From positions 143,160,557 to 143,224,556 of the forward strand of contig OZ038478.1 of the NCBI GenBank assembly GCA_964036315.1: 64,000 nucleotides of DNA, written 5' to 3'. Of this stretch, positions 22,213 through 32,685 are shown piece by piece. A program made the translations under genes and the position numbers. Numbering within the stretch: the stretch's first letter is position 1; every line of letters starts with the position of its first letter. The notes under the pieces are model-generated. The model worked only from the letters and a program-made list of their open reading frames with translations, was not told the origin of the DNA and did not search any database. This DNA comes from Acanthosepion esculentum. Taxonomy: Eukaryota; Mollusca; Cephalopoda; Sepiida; Sepiidae.

Positions 22213-24284
22213 TTAGGGTCGCCCATCAGAGTAGAACATTGCTGGGGTGAGGACACCGACAGCCTGTCCCATTGAACCTGACGCCATCTCATTGTCGACG
22301 GTATCACCATGAGACAGGCCACCGATGTCCGCTGGATATGTTAGTTTGAGTGCCCTATACAGGGAAGGGTGAACGAAAACCGTGACCCTCCCTCTGCATG
22401 TTTTTGATGGATCTAAGTCAGGTTCATAGACCGCCGCTGGGGGCACCAATTTCAGGGACGAGTTCGCCTCCTCGATCATGCCCCAAATCTCCCGCGTACC
22501 CGGGCCGGATCGGACGACAGTCAGGAGTCTACGGGCTTTTTTGAAATTTTCTGGAACTTCCACATCTACGCCATTGATGTGCCGGAAGTTAAACAAGACT
22601 TTCAATGGCCTCGGGTTTTTAGTCTGCCCGCAGACCCTTTCTACTTGCTCCCCGGATACGCGGCAGACGTCTTCCCCTGGGAGATATGGCGGTTTGACTT
22701 TCTTCTTCCTCTTCTCAGCTACTGCAGGCAACTCCGGGCTTCTCCCCCTCTTTTTTTGAGGAGAATGAGAGGGAGTAGGTGTGGGCGTGCATGTCGGTGT
22801 ATGAGAGGGAGTGATGCCAGATGGGGTCTTAAAGGGGGACGGAGTTTTTGATGAATTGGATCTTGTTGGCGAGTTTATCAGAGATTTGGGCGGAGGTGGT
22901 TTCATGTATTTGTTGGTTCCTGAAAGGGAAGACGGGGCAGAGGATGAGGGGCAGGGCACCCCCAGCGACTTGGAATTCTTGGCCCGTTTTGCATCTAATT
23001 TTTCCTTCAGTTTCTTTAAATTTAAAATTTTCTCCCAGCTGGGCTCGTTTAACTTCTGCGACACTGTGGCTGATTTTTCGTAAGACGCCGAGGCGTCGCC
23101 CTCAGAACTGGTAGAGGGAATTGGGATGTAGGTGAGTTTATCCCTGGAGTTATGCTGGGACAGAGGTCCCGCTGTCTGGACCTTCCCTTTGGCCCTACCT
23201 ACTACACGCCATTCCCCCTCATCCTTCTCCTTATCCACACTTGTGGAAGGCGTTGGTTTGAGGGGTAATGAGGGCATCGACCTAACCGAGGGATTTTCCC
23301 CACCGGTCCGTTTAGTAGGTAGGCCCATTACAGGCGCCGCGGATTTTTCAGTGTCGGCCAAAGGGGGATTTGGGTCGCCAGCAATCGGAGCTCCAGGGGC
23401 CTTCTTCCCTGGGCAGGAGGAGGAGAGATGACCAGTCACTCCACACCTCCAGCATACTGGTTTTCTGCCAGTCACAATGACTGGCGATCTCCGGTTGCCA
23501 AAATCCAGACAGTTGGGGATGGACTTGAAGGCCGCCTCATCAATCATTATGTCAAAAGTCCACCCCCCGTTCAAATTGTCCGAGATAGCCCCTAAAATCT
23601 GGCCATACTGCATAAAAAATGCAGCCAGGAGCTCTCCGGAAATTTGAGGAGGAACCTCAAAAACCGCCACCCTGGTCCTTCGCCTACCCAGATATTCGGT
23701 TCGGAAGATAAGATCTTTCGTGATCAATTCACGTTTTGCCATATCTAGGCAATCTTCTGGCGTGGGCAGCAGTACGTCCCACATAAAAAACTTCACTCCC
23801 TTAATGACTCGTTGGGGTTTTATCCCCAGGGACATAAGTGATTTGATCACTGTGTCTTTCGTGGAACGACAGATTTTGCGCGTACGCCTGTCAACCGCGA
23901 AGACGGTCACCATTCTCTGTTCGAATGTCTGAAGTTCTTGAATGTTTTTAAGGATGCCATCTTTATTTACAAGATGGGCAAAATCCTTTGCCTTCTCCAA
24001 GAACTCCGCGATATTCGCGATACAACTCGGGGGGGGGACTTCCAGCAAGAGGGCGATTCCTCGGCTGTTGTCTTGGATTGTGGCTCTTTCGGTACCTTGT
24101 CATTTTTGGATGAGTTGGAGACCTGCATGACCTCCTCCTTCTCAGTGATAGCACTGGCCTGGACTGGTTTATCGGGGGACGGATTTCCCCGTTTTTTCTT
24201 TTTCATTTTATCTGGAGGGTCGGCTTTAGCAGCCGCCCCAAAGAGGTCCTTCTTAACGCCTGACCGACTCATTGCGTCGGCCAT
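22213..24284 (-). pseudogene. LINE copy 2 ORF1, one frameshift from intact
   Basis: Begins at 24284 with MADAMSRSGVKKDLFG and is readable to its natural end at 22213, apart from a length change in a homopolymer near 24030: a run of nine G where copy 1 has six. This shifts the frame after ~80 codons. The downstream frame (24048-22213) holds the RRM-like region, the zinc knuckle 'CWRCGVTGHLSSSC' near residue 200 of that frame, a Ser/Pro/Thr-rich linker with TPTPTPS repeats, a Lys-rich patch (KRKKKVK) that could act as a nuclear signal, and a conserved C-terminal domain. A homopolymer length error in sequencing could also explain the break. Confidence 0.8.
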
Positions 24285-24333
24285 CCTTCAAAAGGAAAAC
24301 CTGGACTTATGTCGTAAGGAGCTGAGATAAGGC

Positions 24334-24368
<35 letters not shown>

Positions 24369-25083
24369 AGAAGTTAAATAAAAAAACGAAAATCAAATAT
24401 CAAAGGCTATTGAATAAACTAAAAGTTTACCAAAAATAGAAAAAATAAAAACAACCTAGATCAAATAAGGGACAAAAATTAGTCTCGAAAGACATTACAA
24501 AAAAAAAAAAATAAAAATGGCGCCCGAAGGCAGCCGAAAATAAAGAAAAACAATAAACTCCTTTTTTTTCAATAAAATTAACAATACAAGAAAAAGAAGA
24601 GAAATTAAAAGTCTGGTTTGAAACTAGTCAAACCAAACTAAAAATAAAGGTTTGCGACCGAAGCCGCTAAAGAAAGAAATTAAATAGAAAAAATACAAAA
24701 GCTAGAAACTAAAACAAAATAAAGGGTTGCGACCGAAGTCGCTAATTAAATTGAAAAATAAAACAGGAGAGAGTATGAATTAAAACAAAACTTTCTTTCT
24801 TTTTCTTTTCTTAAACTGTACTATAAACAGAAATAAAAAGCCGGTATGACGTTAGTCAAACCGGACTAAAAATAAAAAATGTTGGCCGAAGCCCAGAGCA
24901 AAAAAAAAATAAATTCAAACAAAAGAAAATAAAAAGAAAGGAAAATAAAAACTTGACAGATAACTTAACTTGTGGTAAAAAAAAAAAATCCAAAATATGT
25001 CAAAGTCCTTCTCGCAAATAAAAAAACAAGTTCACCGGTCCAAAAACTTGTCCGAAATGAACTGAAACAGCAGTCAGAAGGGG
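24285..25083 (-). promoter_or_regulatory. LINE copy 2, 5' UTR with UUCG hairpin series
   Basis: About 800 bases. Includes a sense-strand T run (plus-strand A run at 24336-24364) absent from the other copies. CGAA-loop inverted repeats lie at 24482-24493, 24522-24531, 24654-24667, 24729-24742 and 24882-24895. In the third, the RNA pair G-C seen in copies 1 and 3 becomes G-U, so the stem survives; the fifth has one mismatch. Confidence 0.7.
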
Positions 25084-25810
25084 AATTACTGACGATATTT
25101 ATTCGTATATAAAAATATATACAAAATGTGGCACAAGGCCAAAAAAGGGGGTTGGGGAAAGACGGTCATCAACTGTCTTAAATAAAACTTAGCTAGTCAC
25201 AAACACTGACCCAAACATACCAACAATAGTCCTAGCACCAAAACAACACATTCTTCCATACCTTTCTTACTACATCCACCATAATTCCTCAAATTCTTTA
25301 TGAAATTCTAACTAGTCCCCATATGTACAATTTAAATTCTGTGGGGAGGGGGATAACAATTTAAAAACCCCAATGAATATTTACAAGAAAACAAAACAAA
25401 ATAATGTTAGTAATAAAACCCCCCACAATACCTAAATGTGGCAGAAACATCAGTTAACTGGACGAAATAATTGCGAGATTATAAAGGTGTAAGACACAGT
25501 TATCCATCAAAATTCACTCACACAAACACGCACTCATTTAGACACAATAACAAATACGAAAAAACACGCACACGAAACGAAAGTCATCCCGCAACCACCA
25601 GAGAACTGACGTCACTGGCCACCTAACGAGGGAGGGGATGGGGAATTAAACTAAAGAAAAATAGGGACAGAAATAAAAGGGGGCCGATGAGCATACATAC
25701 CCTAGCTAAGTTAACCAGAAACGAGAAACAAAAGATTCAAACTAAACGTAAACTAGCCTAATATCGGGACGGGTTGCTCTGTTCAACCCATGAGGGACGA
25801 AATCCTGCAC
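25084..25810 (-). other. LINE copy 3, 3' UTR
   Basis: Equivalent to the other two 3' UTRs, with the shared 16-nt block at 25126-25141 and a sense-strand AATAAA near the end. It abuts the 5' end of copy 2 through the 11-bp GAATTACTGAC at 25083. Confidence 0.7.
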
Positions 25811-28800
25811 CTAACCGAGGTCCAAGTGCCACTCTAGGTCAGCTCCTCTCACTCTACACATTCGCGCAAGATTTACCCACCTTTTGCCGAATTCTGATGA
25901 AGAGAGTCGCCACCTTTCCGTCCTAATCTTGACTTTAAGCTGATGCTTAAAGTACAAGATTAGTAGGGAAGAAGTGAACTTCTCACCTCCATAGAATCCC
26001 TTCTGACGTGTCACCCAAATCACGACTCTCATAACTCCTAGCAAGCAGTGGTACACATAAAGTTCAGACTTTGTTAACGGCGGGGCCACATTGCTACAAA
26101 CAGAAGCGGCCTCGAGGACGAAAAACTTTCCCTGCAACATGCGAACCATGAGACCTTCAACAAACTTACACAATGGTGCTACCGACTTGCAATGAAAGAA
26201 GACGTGACCAAGGGTCTCGACTTCCCCCTCACAACGTCGGCAGTTTGGATATTTCTCCAAACCCGCTGCGCAAAGTCTTTTGCCGACCCAGAGGGCCCCA
26301 CTTATCACCAGCCAGGTGAGGGATGCCTCATCGTTGTTGAGACATTTCAACCCGGAAGCCCAAGGCCAGATTGAGCGAGCCTCCTGCTTCGTAAGACCGA
26401 GCTCGTCAATCAAATCATCATGAACGGACCCCCTGACTACCACCTGATATAATGCCCTACGAGACAACGCCTGGACGTTGTGGAGGCCAACCGTCGCTCG
26501 TAAGAGGTGTTTCAGAGCCAGACGACATTCACGGTAGAAGGAGCACTCGGCACGAGGCAAACGGCCAGCCTCCTCCTCGCCCGAGTGCACACTTCTCATG
26601 GATGGAAAGGATCTACGGGCGTCTTCCTTCCAGAAGGCGCCCCCGTCATCCGAATCGCGACACAAACGATCCAGGAACCCGATGCGAAGCATATCGAGAC
26701 GAATCTCAATGTTAGGCATACCTAGACCGCCTTCAGAGGGATGAAGGCAACAGATCTCCCGACATACCCTAGGAGCTTTGCCTCTCCACAAGAAAGAGAA
26801 CAAGAGCTGTACTAATGAAAGTACTGTGGTAGACGGAAGTGGAAGTAACGAGAGTCGGTAAAGGAGAATCGGGTAGATATACCTCCGCCCTCCCCTTCAA
26901 GAAAAGATTCCTCCGAGACCACAAATTAATTGCGATCTCGGCCTTCTCTCGTACCTCCGACCAATTCATATCCAACTGGATATCAGGACCGAACCAGACG
27001 CCGAGTATCTTGATCGGCCCGTCCGTCCAGCTGAATGGTCCGGGAAGAGAAACCCCCTTCCACGCACCCAACCGCAAGCCAACAGACTTATCGCGGTTGA
27101 TCTTGGCCCCTGTCACCATCTCATACCCACTGATTTCTCTGCTGACTTCGTTAATCTCGGCTCTGCTCGACACAAGAACCGAAACGTCGTCAGCATAGGC
27201 AGAATACCTGGCCGAGGTGGTAGCACCAGGTAAAGAGATTCCGCGTAGGACCGGATTCGCCTTTAACTTGCGAAGGAAAGGTTCCAACGCAAGAACGTAA
27301 AGCATAGGCGAAAGCGGACAACCCTGACGAATAGATCGAGACAATACGAAAGGTTCCGATCTTACCCCGTTCACTTCTACCAGCGCACCGGGAGTCGCAT
27401 ACATAAGCCGGATCCAGGAGCGAAAGTACGGCCCGAAACCGGCAGCCGAAAGAACAGCCTCCAAGAATCGATGGTCAACCCTATCAAAGGCCTTGGACTG
27501 ATCTAAATTGATCAGCGCGGCTTCACTGTCGACTTTCTCGATGATCAGGCGCACCATATGAAGGTTGTCCTGAATAGTCCTGCCCTTCACAGAACAAGTC
27601 TGCTCGGAGCCAATCAGACTAGACAGGACAAGCTGCAAACGGTTAGCCAAGACCTTAGCCAAAATCTTTAACTCTGTATTTAACATCGTTAAAGGGCGAA
27701 AGTTACCTATCCCATCCCCACCGCTTTTGCCCTTACGCAGCAACTTGATCACACCCCTGGTGAAGCGTTGAGGTATAGACCCCTGCTTCATCCAGTTGTT
27801 GAAGATCAGCTGGAGCAAAGGAACAAAAACGGGCGACTGCCTCAAGTAAACTTCGTAAGGAAGACCATCTAATCCCGGAGACTTATCCAGGCCAACCTTT
27901 TTCAGCGCATCCCAGATTTCCGACTCAGTGATGGGACCCTCGCACCCAGCCGCTTCAGCTGCCTCAAGGCAGGGAAAGTCAGCTAAATAGGTGTCGAACT
28001 GAGCAGAGCTCAGACCGGGCTCCCTGGTAAAAAGATCCCGAAAGTAATCCCGAAAAGCCTCGCATATGCCCGAGTTTGTAGTCACTGTCCGCCCATCCGG
28101 CAATGTGACGCTCGCGATATGCCGTCTTGAAGCATTCCTACTTTCCTCTGCACGCAGTTCCGCGGCCATATTCGTCGCCTCAGAGGACATTCTTTTTAAC
28201 CTAGCCCTAACTACCAGAGCTTGATCCTTCTTGGTAAGCAAGGAGGCCAACTCTGCCTTAGCTAGGACTACTTCCCCACTATCACGGGATTTCACAGCCC
28301 GATCGACTCTTTGTTCTAAAGCCGTTTGCGCCGCTAATCTATCTACGCTGAGTCGACGACTAAAATCGGCAGCAAACGTTCGAATTTTAGATTTAAGTTT
28401 GTCCCACCAGGCATTTCCCACCACAGCCCCCGACAGTTCCCTTTGTAGCATTAGTAAAAACTGGTCCCGGAAATCCTGCTCGCCAAATAACGAGCAATTG
28501 AATTTCCAGTAACCAGTCATCCTAACCTTAGGCTTATCTAAGTTTACACGGACCCGGACAAGCCTATGATCCGAATAAACTATATAATGAAAACTTGGAC
28601 ACCCTAAGAGCCCTACATCGACTCTCCTAATTAAAACTCGGTCGAGGTAGCTCGCAAGCACACCTACAGCCGAGCTGCCACTATTTGTCCAAGTCCACAC
28701 TACCCGCTGAGGGTGTTCATTCCGGTACTTGTCGATAAGATCAAACCCATCGACAAAGCCCCGAAAATGTTCCACTCCCCAGTTTTTAGTACCCGGTTTA

Positions 28801-29264
28801 TATTTTGACCCTATACGATCTATATCGGGGTCAAGGACGGCATTCCAATCCCCCGCTAAGATTAACCGACGTGATGTCGTCATAAACGGCTCGATCTGCC
28901 GAAACAAAGCAAGTCGCTCAGCCTGGATGTTGGGCCCATAAACCCCAATGAGACGCAAAGCCTTATCCTTTATGGTAGCATCCGGCACGCAAAGCCTGCC
29001 CGCCGGATCTGCGAAGACAAGAGCACACGCTGCCTTCAAAGACTTGCTCACCAGCCAAGAGACACCCCTCGAGCGTCCATCAAAACATGCTGAATAAAGA
29101 GTAAACTCCTTAGACAGAATGCCTTCATAATCGCGAGAAGAAAAACGGGTCTCTTGTACACAACATATATTCACACCGTGGCTCTGAAGGTCGCGAACGA
29201 GTCTCACCCTTCGAGACTCCGACCTCAGGCCTCGGACATTCAAACTAGCTAACCAGAGTGCCAT
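25811..29264 (-). pseudogene. LINE copy 3 ORF2, one frameshift
   Basis: Nearly identical to copy 2 ORF2, with endonuclease and RT intact up to ~residue 805 (SAYADDV present). An 11-base deletion near 26880, relative to the other copies ('gtgaaacacat', bounded by an AT repeat), shifts the frame. The remaining ~330 codons read cleanly in the next frame (26803-25811), including the C-terminal Cys/His cluster. No other lesion was seen. Confidence 0.85.
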
Positions 29265-29275
29265 TATCGAATCGA

Positions 29276-31333
29276 TTAGGGTCGCCCATCAGAGTATAAC
29301 ATTGCTGGGGTGAGGACACCGACAGCCTGTCCCATTGAACCTGACGCCATCTCACTATCGACGGTATCACCATGAGACAGACCACCGATGTCCGCTGGAT
29401 ATGTTAATTTAAGAGCCCTATACAGGGAAGGGTGAACGAAAACCGGGACCCTCCCTCTACACGATTTTGATGGATCTAGGTCTGGTTCATAGACAGCCGC
29501 TGGGGGCACCAATTTCAGGGACGCATTCGCCTCCTCCATCATGCCCCAAATCTCCCGCGTACCCGTGCCCGATCGTACAACAGTTAAGAGCCTTTTAGCC
29601 TTTGTAAAATTTGAAGGATCTTCCACCTCCAACCCGTTCAATTTCTGGAAGTTCCATAATATTTTTAGTGGCCTAGGGTTCTTGGTCTGGCTAAATACAT
29701 TCTCTGCATGGACCCGGGATACCCGGCAGATGTCTTCCCCTGAGTGATATGGTGGTTTCAGTTTCTTTTTTTTCTCCCCCATGACCTGAGTGTCTGGGCT
29801 CCTATTTCTCTTCTTTTGAGGTGTCTGTGTAGGTGTTGGGGTAGGAGTGCTTGATGGTGTGTTTGAAGGAGTCATGCCTGAAGGGGTCTTGAAGGGGGAA
29901 GGCTTTCTTGAGTGCCCGAGTTTTCGCTTTACGGGGGAGTTGGACAAAGAGTTGGGCGGCGGAGGTTTAGCAAAAGATGGAGGGGAAGACGGGGCAGAGG
30001 ATGAGGGGCAGGGCACCCCCAGCGACTTATGTTCTTTGCCCTCTTGTCGTCCAATTTTTGTTTTAATTTTTTTAAGTCCAGAATCTTCTTCCAGCTAGGC
30101 TCATTCATTTTTTGGGTAGAAGTGGCTGACTCTTCATAAGAGGCCGAGGCGTCGCCCTCAGAGCTAGTAGAGGGAATGGGGCTGTAGGTGACTTTTTCCC
30201 CTTTGTCATGCTGGGACAGAGGCCCCGCTGTCTGAATCTTCCCTTTGCCCCTACCTACTATGCGCCATTCCCCCTCATCCTTCTCCTTATCCACACTTGT
30301 GGAAGGCGTTGGCTTTCGGGGTAATGAGGGCGAAGACCCAACCGAGGGATTTTCCCCACCGGTCCGCATCGTAGGTAGGCCCATTACAGGCGCCGCGGAT
30401 TTTACAGTCTCGGCCAAAGGGGGATTTTGGTCGCCAGCAACCGGAGCTCCAGGGGCCTTCTTCCCTGGGCAGGAGGAGGAGAGATGACCAGTCACTCCAT
30501 ACCTCCAGCAAATTGGTTTTCTACCGGTCACGATGACCGGCATTCTCCGGTCGCCCAAATCCAGACAGTTGGGGATGGACTTGAAGGCCGCCTCATCGAT
30601 CATAATGTCAAAAGTCCATCCCCCGTTCAAATTGTCCGAGAGAGCCCCTAAAATCTGCCCGTACTGCATAAAAAATGCAGCCAGGAGCTCTCCGGAAATT
30701 TGAGGAGGAACCTCAAAAACGGCCACCCTGGTCCTTCCCCTTCCCTGATACTCAGTACGAAGAATTAGATCCTTCGTGATCAATTCTCTCCTTGCCATTT
30801 CGAGGCAATCTTCAGGTGTGGGCAGCAGTACGTCCCACATGAAAAATTTAACACCCTTTATAACTCTTTGGGGTTTTATCCCCAGGGACAAAAGTGATTT
30901 AATAATCGTGTCTTTCGTGGAGCGACAAATTTTGCGCGTACGCTTGTCGACCGCGAAGACAGTCACCATTCTCTGTTCGAACACCTTTAGTTCTTGGGCG
31001 TCTTTAAGGAAGCCATCTTTATTCACATAATGGGTGTATTCCTTAGCCTTCTCCAAGAACTCCGCGATGTTCACAATGCAACTAGGAGGGGACTTCCAGC
31101 AACAGGGCGATTCCTCGGCTGGCGACTTCGATGGTACAGAAGGGGGCACCTTTTCCTTAGGGTTGGAGACCTGCATGGCCTCCTCCTTATCCGTGCTACT
31201 AGCACTGGCCTGGTCAGGTTTATTCGGGGAAATTTTCCCCCGTTTTTTATTTTTAATTTTCTCTGGGGTCGGCTTTAGCAGCCGCCCCAAAGAGGTCCTT
31301 TTTAACCGATGACCGACTCATTCCGTCGGCCAT
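29276..31333 (-). pseudogene. LINE copy 3 ORF1, diverged, two frameshifts and a lost zinc ligand
   Basis: Starts MADGMSRSSVKKDLFG at 31333. A 1-base loss near 31265 shifts the frame after ~22 codons, and a second shift lies near 29990. The zinc knuckle reads 'CWRYGVTGHLSSSC': the second Cys is Tyr, so the site should not bind zinc normally. The N-terminal and C-terminal thirds differ much more from copies 1 and 2 than ORF2 does, while the RRM-like centre is nearly the same. Confidence 0.8.
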
Positions 31334-31952
31334 TCTAAAAGGAAAAGCTGGCCTCAAATGATGAGAGGCAATGAGTTGTGATAAGGAGACGGGAAAAACT
31401 GCTATGGCGCCCGAAGGCAGCCGAAAATAAAAGAAAAACAATAAACTCCTTTTCTTTTTTGGTCAATAAAATACAGAAAGAGAAAGAAAAAGAAATAAAA
31501 AGTCTGGTTTGAAACTAGTCAAACCAAACTAAAAAATAAAGGTTTGCGGCCGAAGCCGCTAAAGAAATAAATTAAATAGAAAAAATACAAAAGCTAGAAA
31601 CTAAAACAAAATAAAGGGTTGCGACCGAAGTCGCTAATTAAATTGAAAAATAAAACAGGAGAGAGTATAAATTAAAACAAAACTTTCTTTCTTTTTCTTT
31701 TCTTAAACTGTACTATAAACAGAAATAAAAAGCCGGTAGGACTTTAGTCAAACCGGACTAAAAATAAAAAATGTTGGCCGAAGCCAAGAGAAAAAAAAAT
31801 AAATTCAAACAAAAGAAAATAAGAACTTGACAGATAACTTAACTTGTGGTAAAAAAATCCAAAATATGTCAAAGTCCTTCTCGCAAATAAAAAAACAAGT
31901 TCACCGGTCCAAAAACTTGTCCGAAATGAACTGAAACAGCAGTCAGAAGGGG
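31334..31952 (-). promoter_or_regulatory. LINE copy 3, 5' UTR with UUCG hairpin series
   Basis: About 620 bases, shorter than the other two because ~100-150 bases next to ORF1 are missing. CGAA-loop inverted repeats lie at 31409-31418, 31546-31559 (GCGGC), 31621-31634 (GCGAC) and 31774-31787 (TTGGC). The AGTCT-stem hairpin of copies 1 and 2 is lost with the missing segment. Confidence 0.7.
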
Positions 31953-31971
31953 AATTTCTGACTGGTGAATT
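31952..31971. repeat. LINE array 5' junction: 11-bp motif plus target duplication
   Basis: GAATTTCTGAC (31952-31962), a one-base variant of the motif at the other three LINE boundaries, precedes 'ggtgaatt' (31964-31971), the partner of 'ggcgaatt' at 10978-10985. Confidence 0.65.
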
Positions 31972-32170
31972 GGACTGAGATTTGTGGATTTATTTACTCT
32001 GAGAAGTTATAACAGGCTCCAGTGACTTTAGGCGGCAAAGTCATTATGGGGTCGTCTCGACCAATAATAAGCCCAGTTTCGCAATGTGTGGTGTTGATTG
32101 GTCGAATTTGCTCTTATGGAATAGTCTATTTTTTAACGCGGGTGAGTGGAAAAATATGAACGATTCTACA
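31964..32170 (-). repeat. CsRn1-like element, 5' LTR, second part
   Basis: Continues the LTR after the LINE array and matches 6570-6775, ending GATTCTACA. It is followed by AGTG, the target duplication of the whole gypsy element. Confidence 0.85.
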
Positions 32171-32220
32171 AGTGTATCCTTATAAAGCGGTGAGTAGCAA
32201 ATATAGATGATTCCATAACA
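32171..32220 (-). repeat. Outer CsRn1-related LTR, right end
   Basis: About 50 bases ending '..gattccataaca', resembling the terminal segment of the inner LTR ('ggtgagtgggaaaatatgg..ctaca'). It joins to 5948 when the nested element is removed. Confidence 0.55.
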
Positions 32221-32685
32221 TGTAAGCAATTTATCTACTTAAATGATACAAATTCAAAACTATCGATAATCGGACTATCGTCCTGCTTGTCTGTAAGTAT
32301 CTTTATTCTAAAGCATAGAATAATTTTATTGTTTAGACAATCAATTCTGTGAAGGCTCTAGCCAATTTCAGACGTATTTGAAAGTCCATTGTTATTAGAC
32401 ATTGTTTCGCGGATTTTCCTTACGTCAACAAATCTTACCTCACGAAAACAAAAATGTTGTAAATAGCTATTTGATTTGTGGGTTTAACGTTTTAAGTGCA
32501 AAGACGAATACTGCCCCAAGATTCACAAGCCGCAGTCATCTCATGCCAAATAACAGAATTTTTCGATAAATACTGGGTTGCAGTTTATGTACATTAAAAT
32601 TCTTCATGGCTCGGTGACGCTAAAGCGTAGTCTATATGATAGGAGTGGAAGATAACGGTTAACACTAGACGTGAACAAGTTAAAA
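32221..32685. other. Unassigned spacer
   Basis: 465 AT-rich bases with no convincing frame, repeat partner in the window, or RNA gene. Confidence 0.5.

Larger units (their letters stand above)
10982..31952 (-). mobile_element. Tandem array of three full-length Tx1-like LINEs
   Basis: Three copies of the same ~7-kb non-LTR retrotransposon lie head to tail on the minus strand (10982-18017, 18018-25083, 25084-31952) with no other DNA between them. An 11-bp motif, GAATTACTGAC, sits at 10981, 18017 and 25083, and GAATTTCTGAC at 31952, i.e. at every boundary. Each copy has a 5' UTR, ORF1 (zinc knuckle) and ORF2 (endonuclease-RT). The ORF2 organisation and the IxxxDQSKAFDRVDH, SAYADDV and INxxKS segments place it in the Tx1 branch of the L1 superfamily. 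Confidence 0.85.
5949..32170 (-). mobile_element. CsRn1-like Ty3/gypsy element, interrupted by a LINE array
   Basis: Two LTRs (5949-6775 and 10347-10985 plus 31964-32170) enclose about 3.6 kb with gag zinc motif, protease, RT, RNase H and integrase in the ordinary gypsy order on the minus strand. The LTRs begin TG and end CA and are flanked by AGTG on both sides (5945-5948 and 32171-32174). A CHCC gag motif and a tRNA-Trp-like primer site point to the CsRn1 group, whose known members share both traits. There is no env. Most of gag is missing and pol is broken by about six frame changes, so it is not autonomous. Confidence 0.85.

Noticed and set aside
24336..24364. Plus-strand A run as a poly(A) tail of a plus-strand retrocopy
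   Set aside because: It lies within the minus-strand LINE 5' UTR, aligned on both sides with the other copies, so it is an expanded homopolymer.
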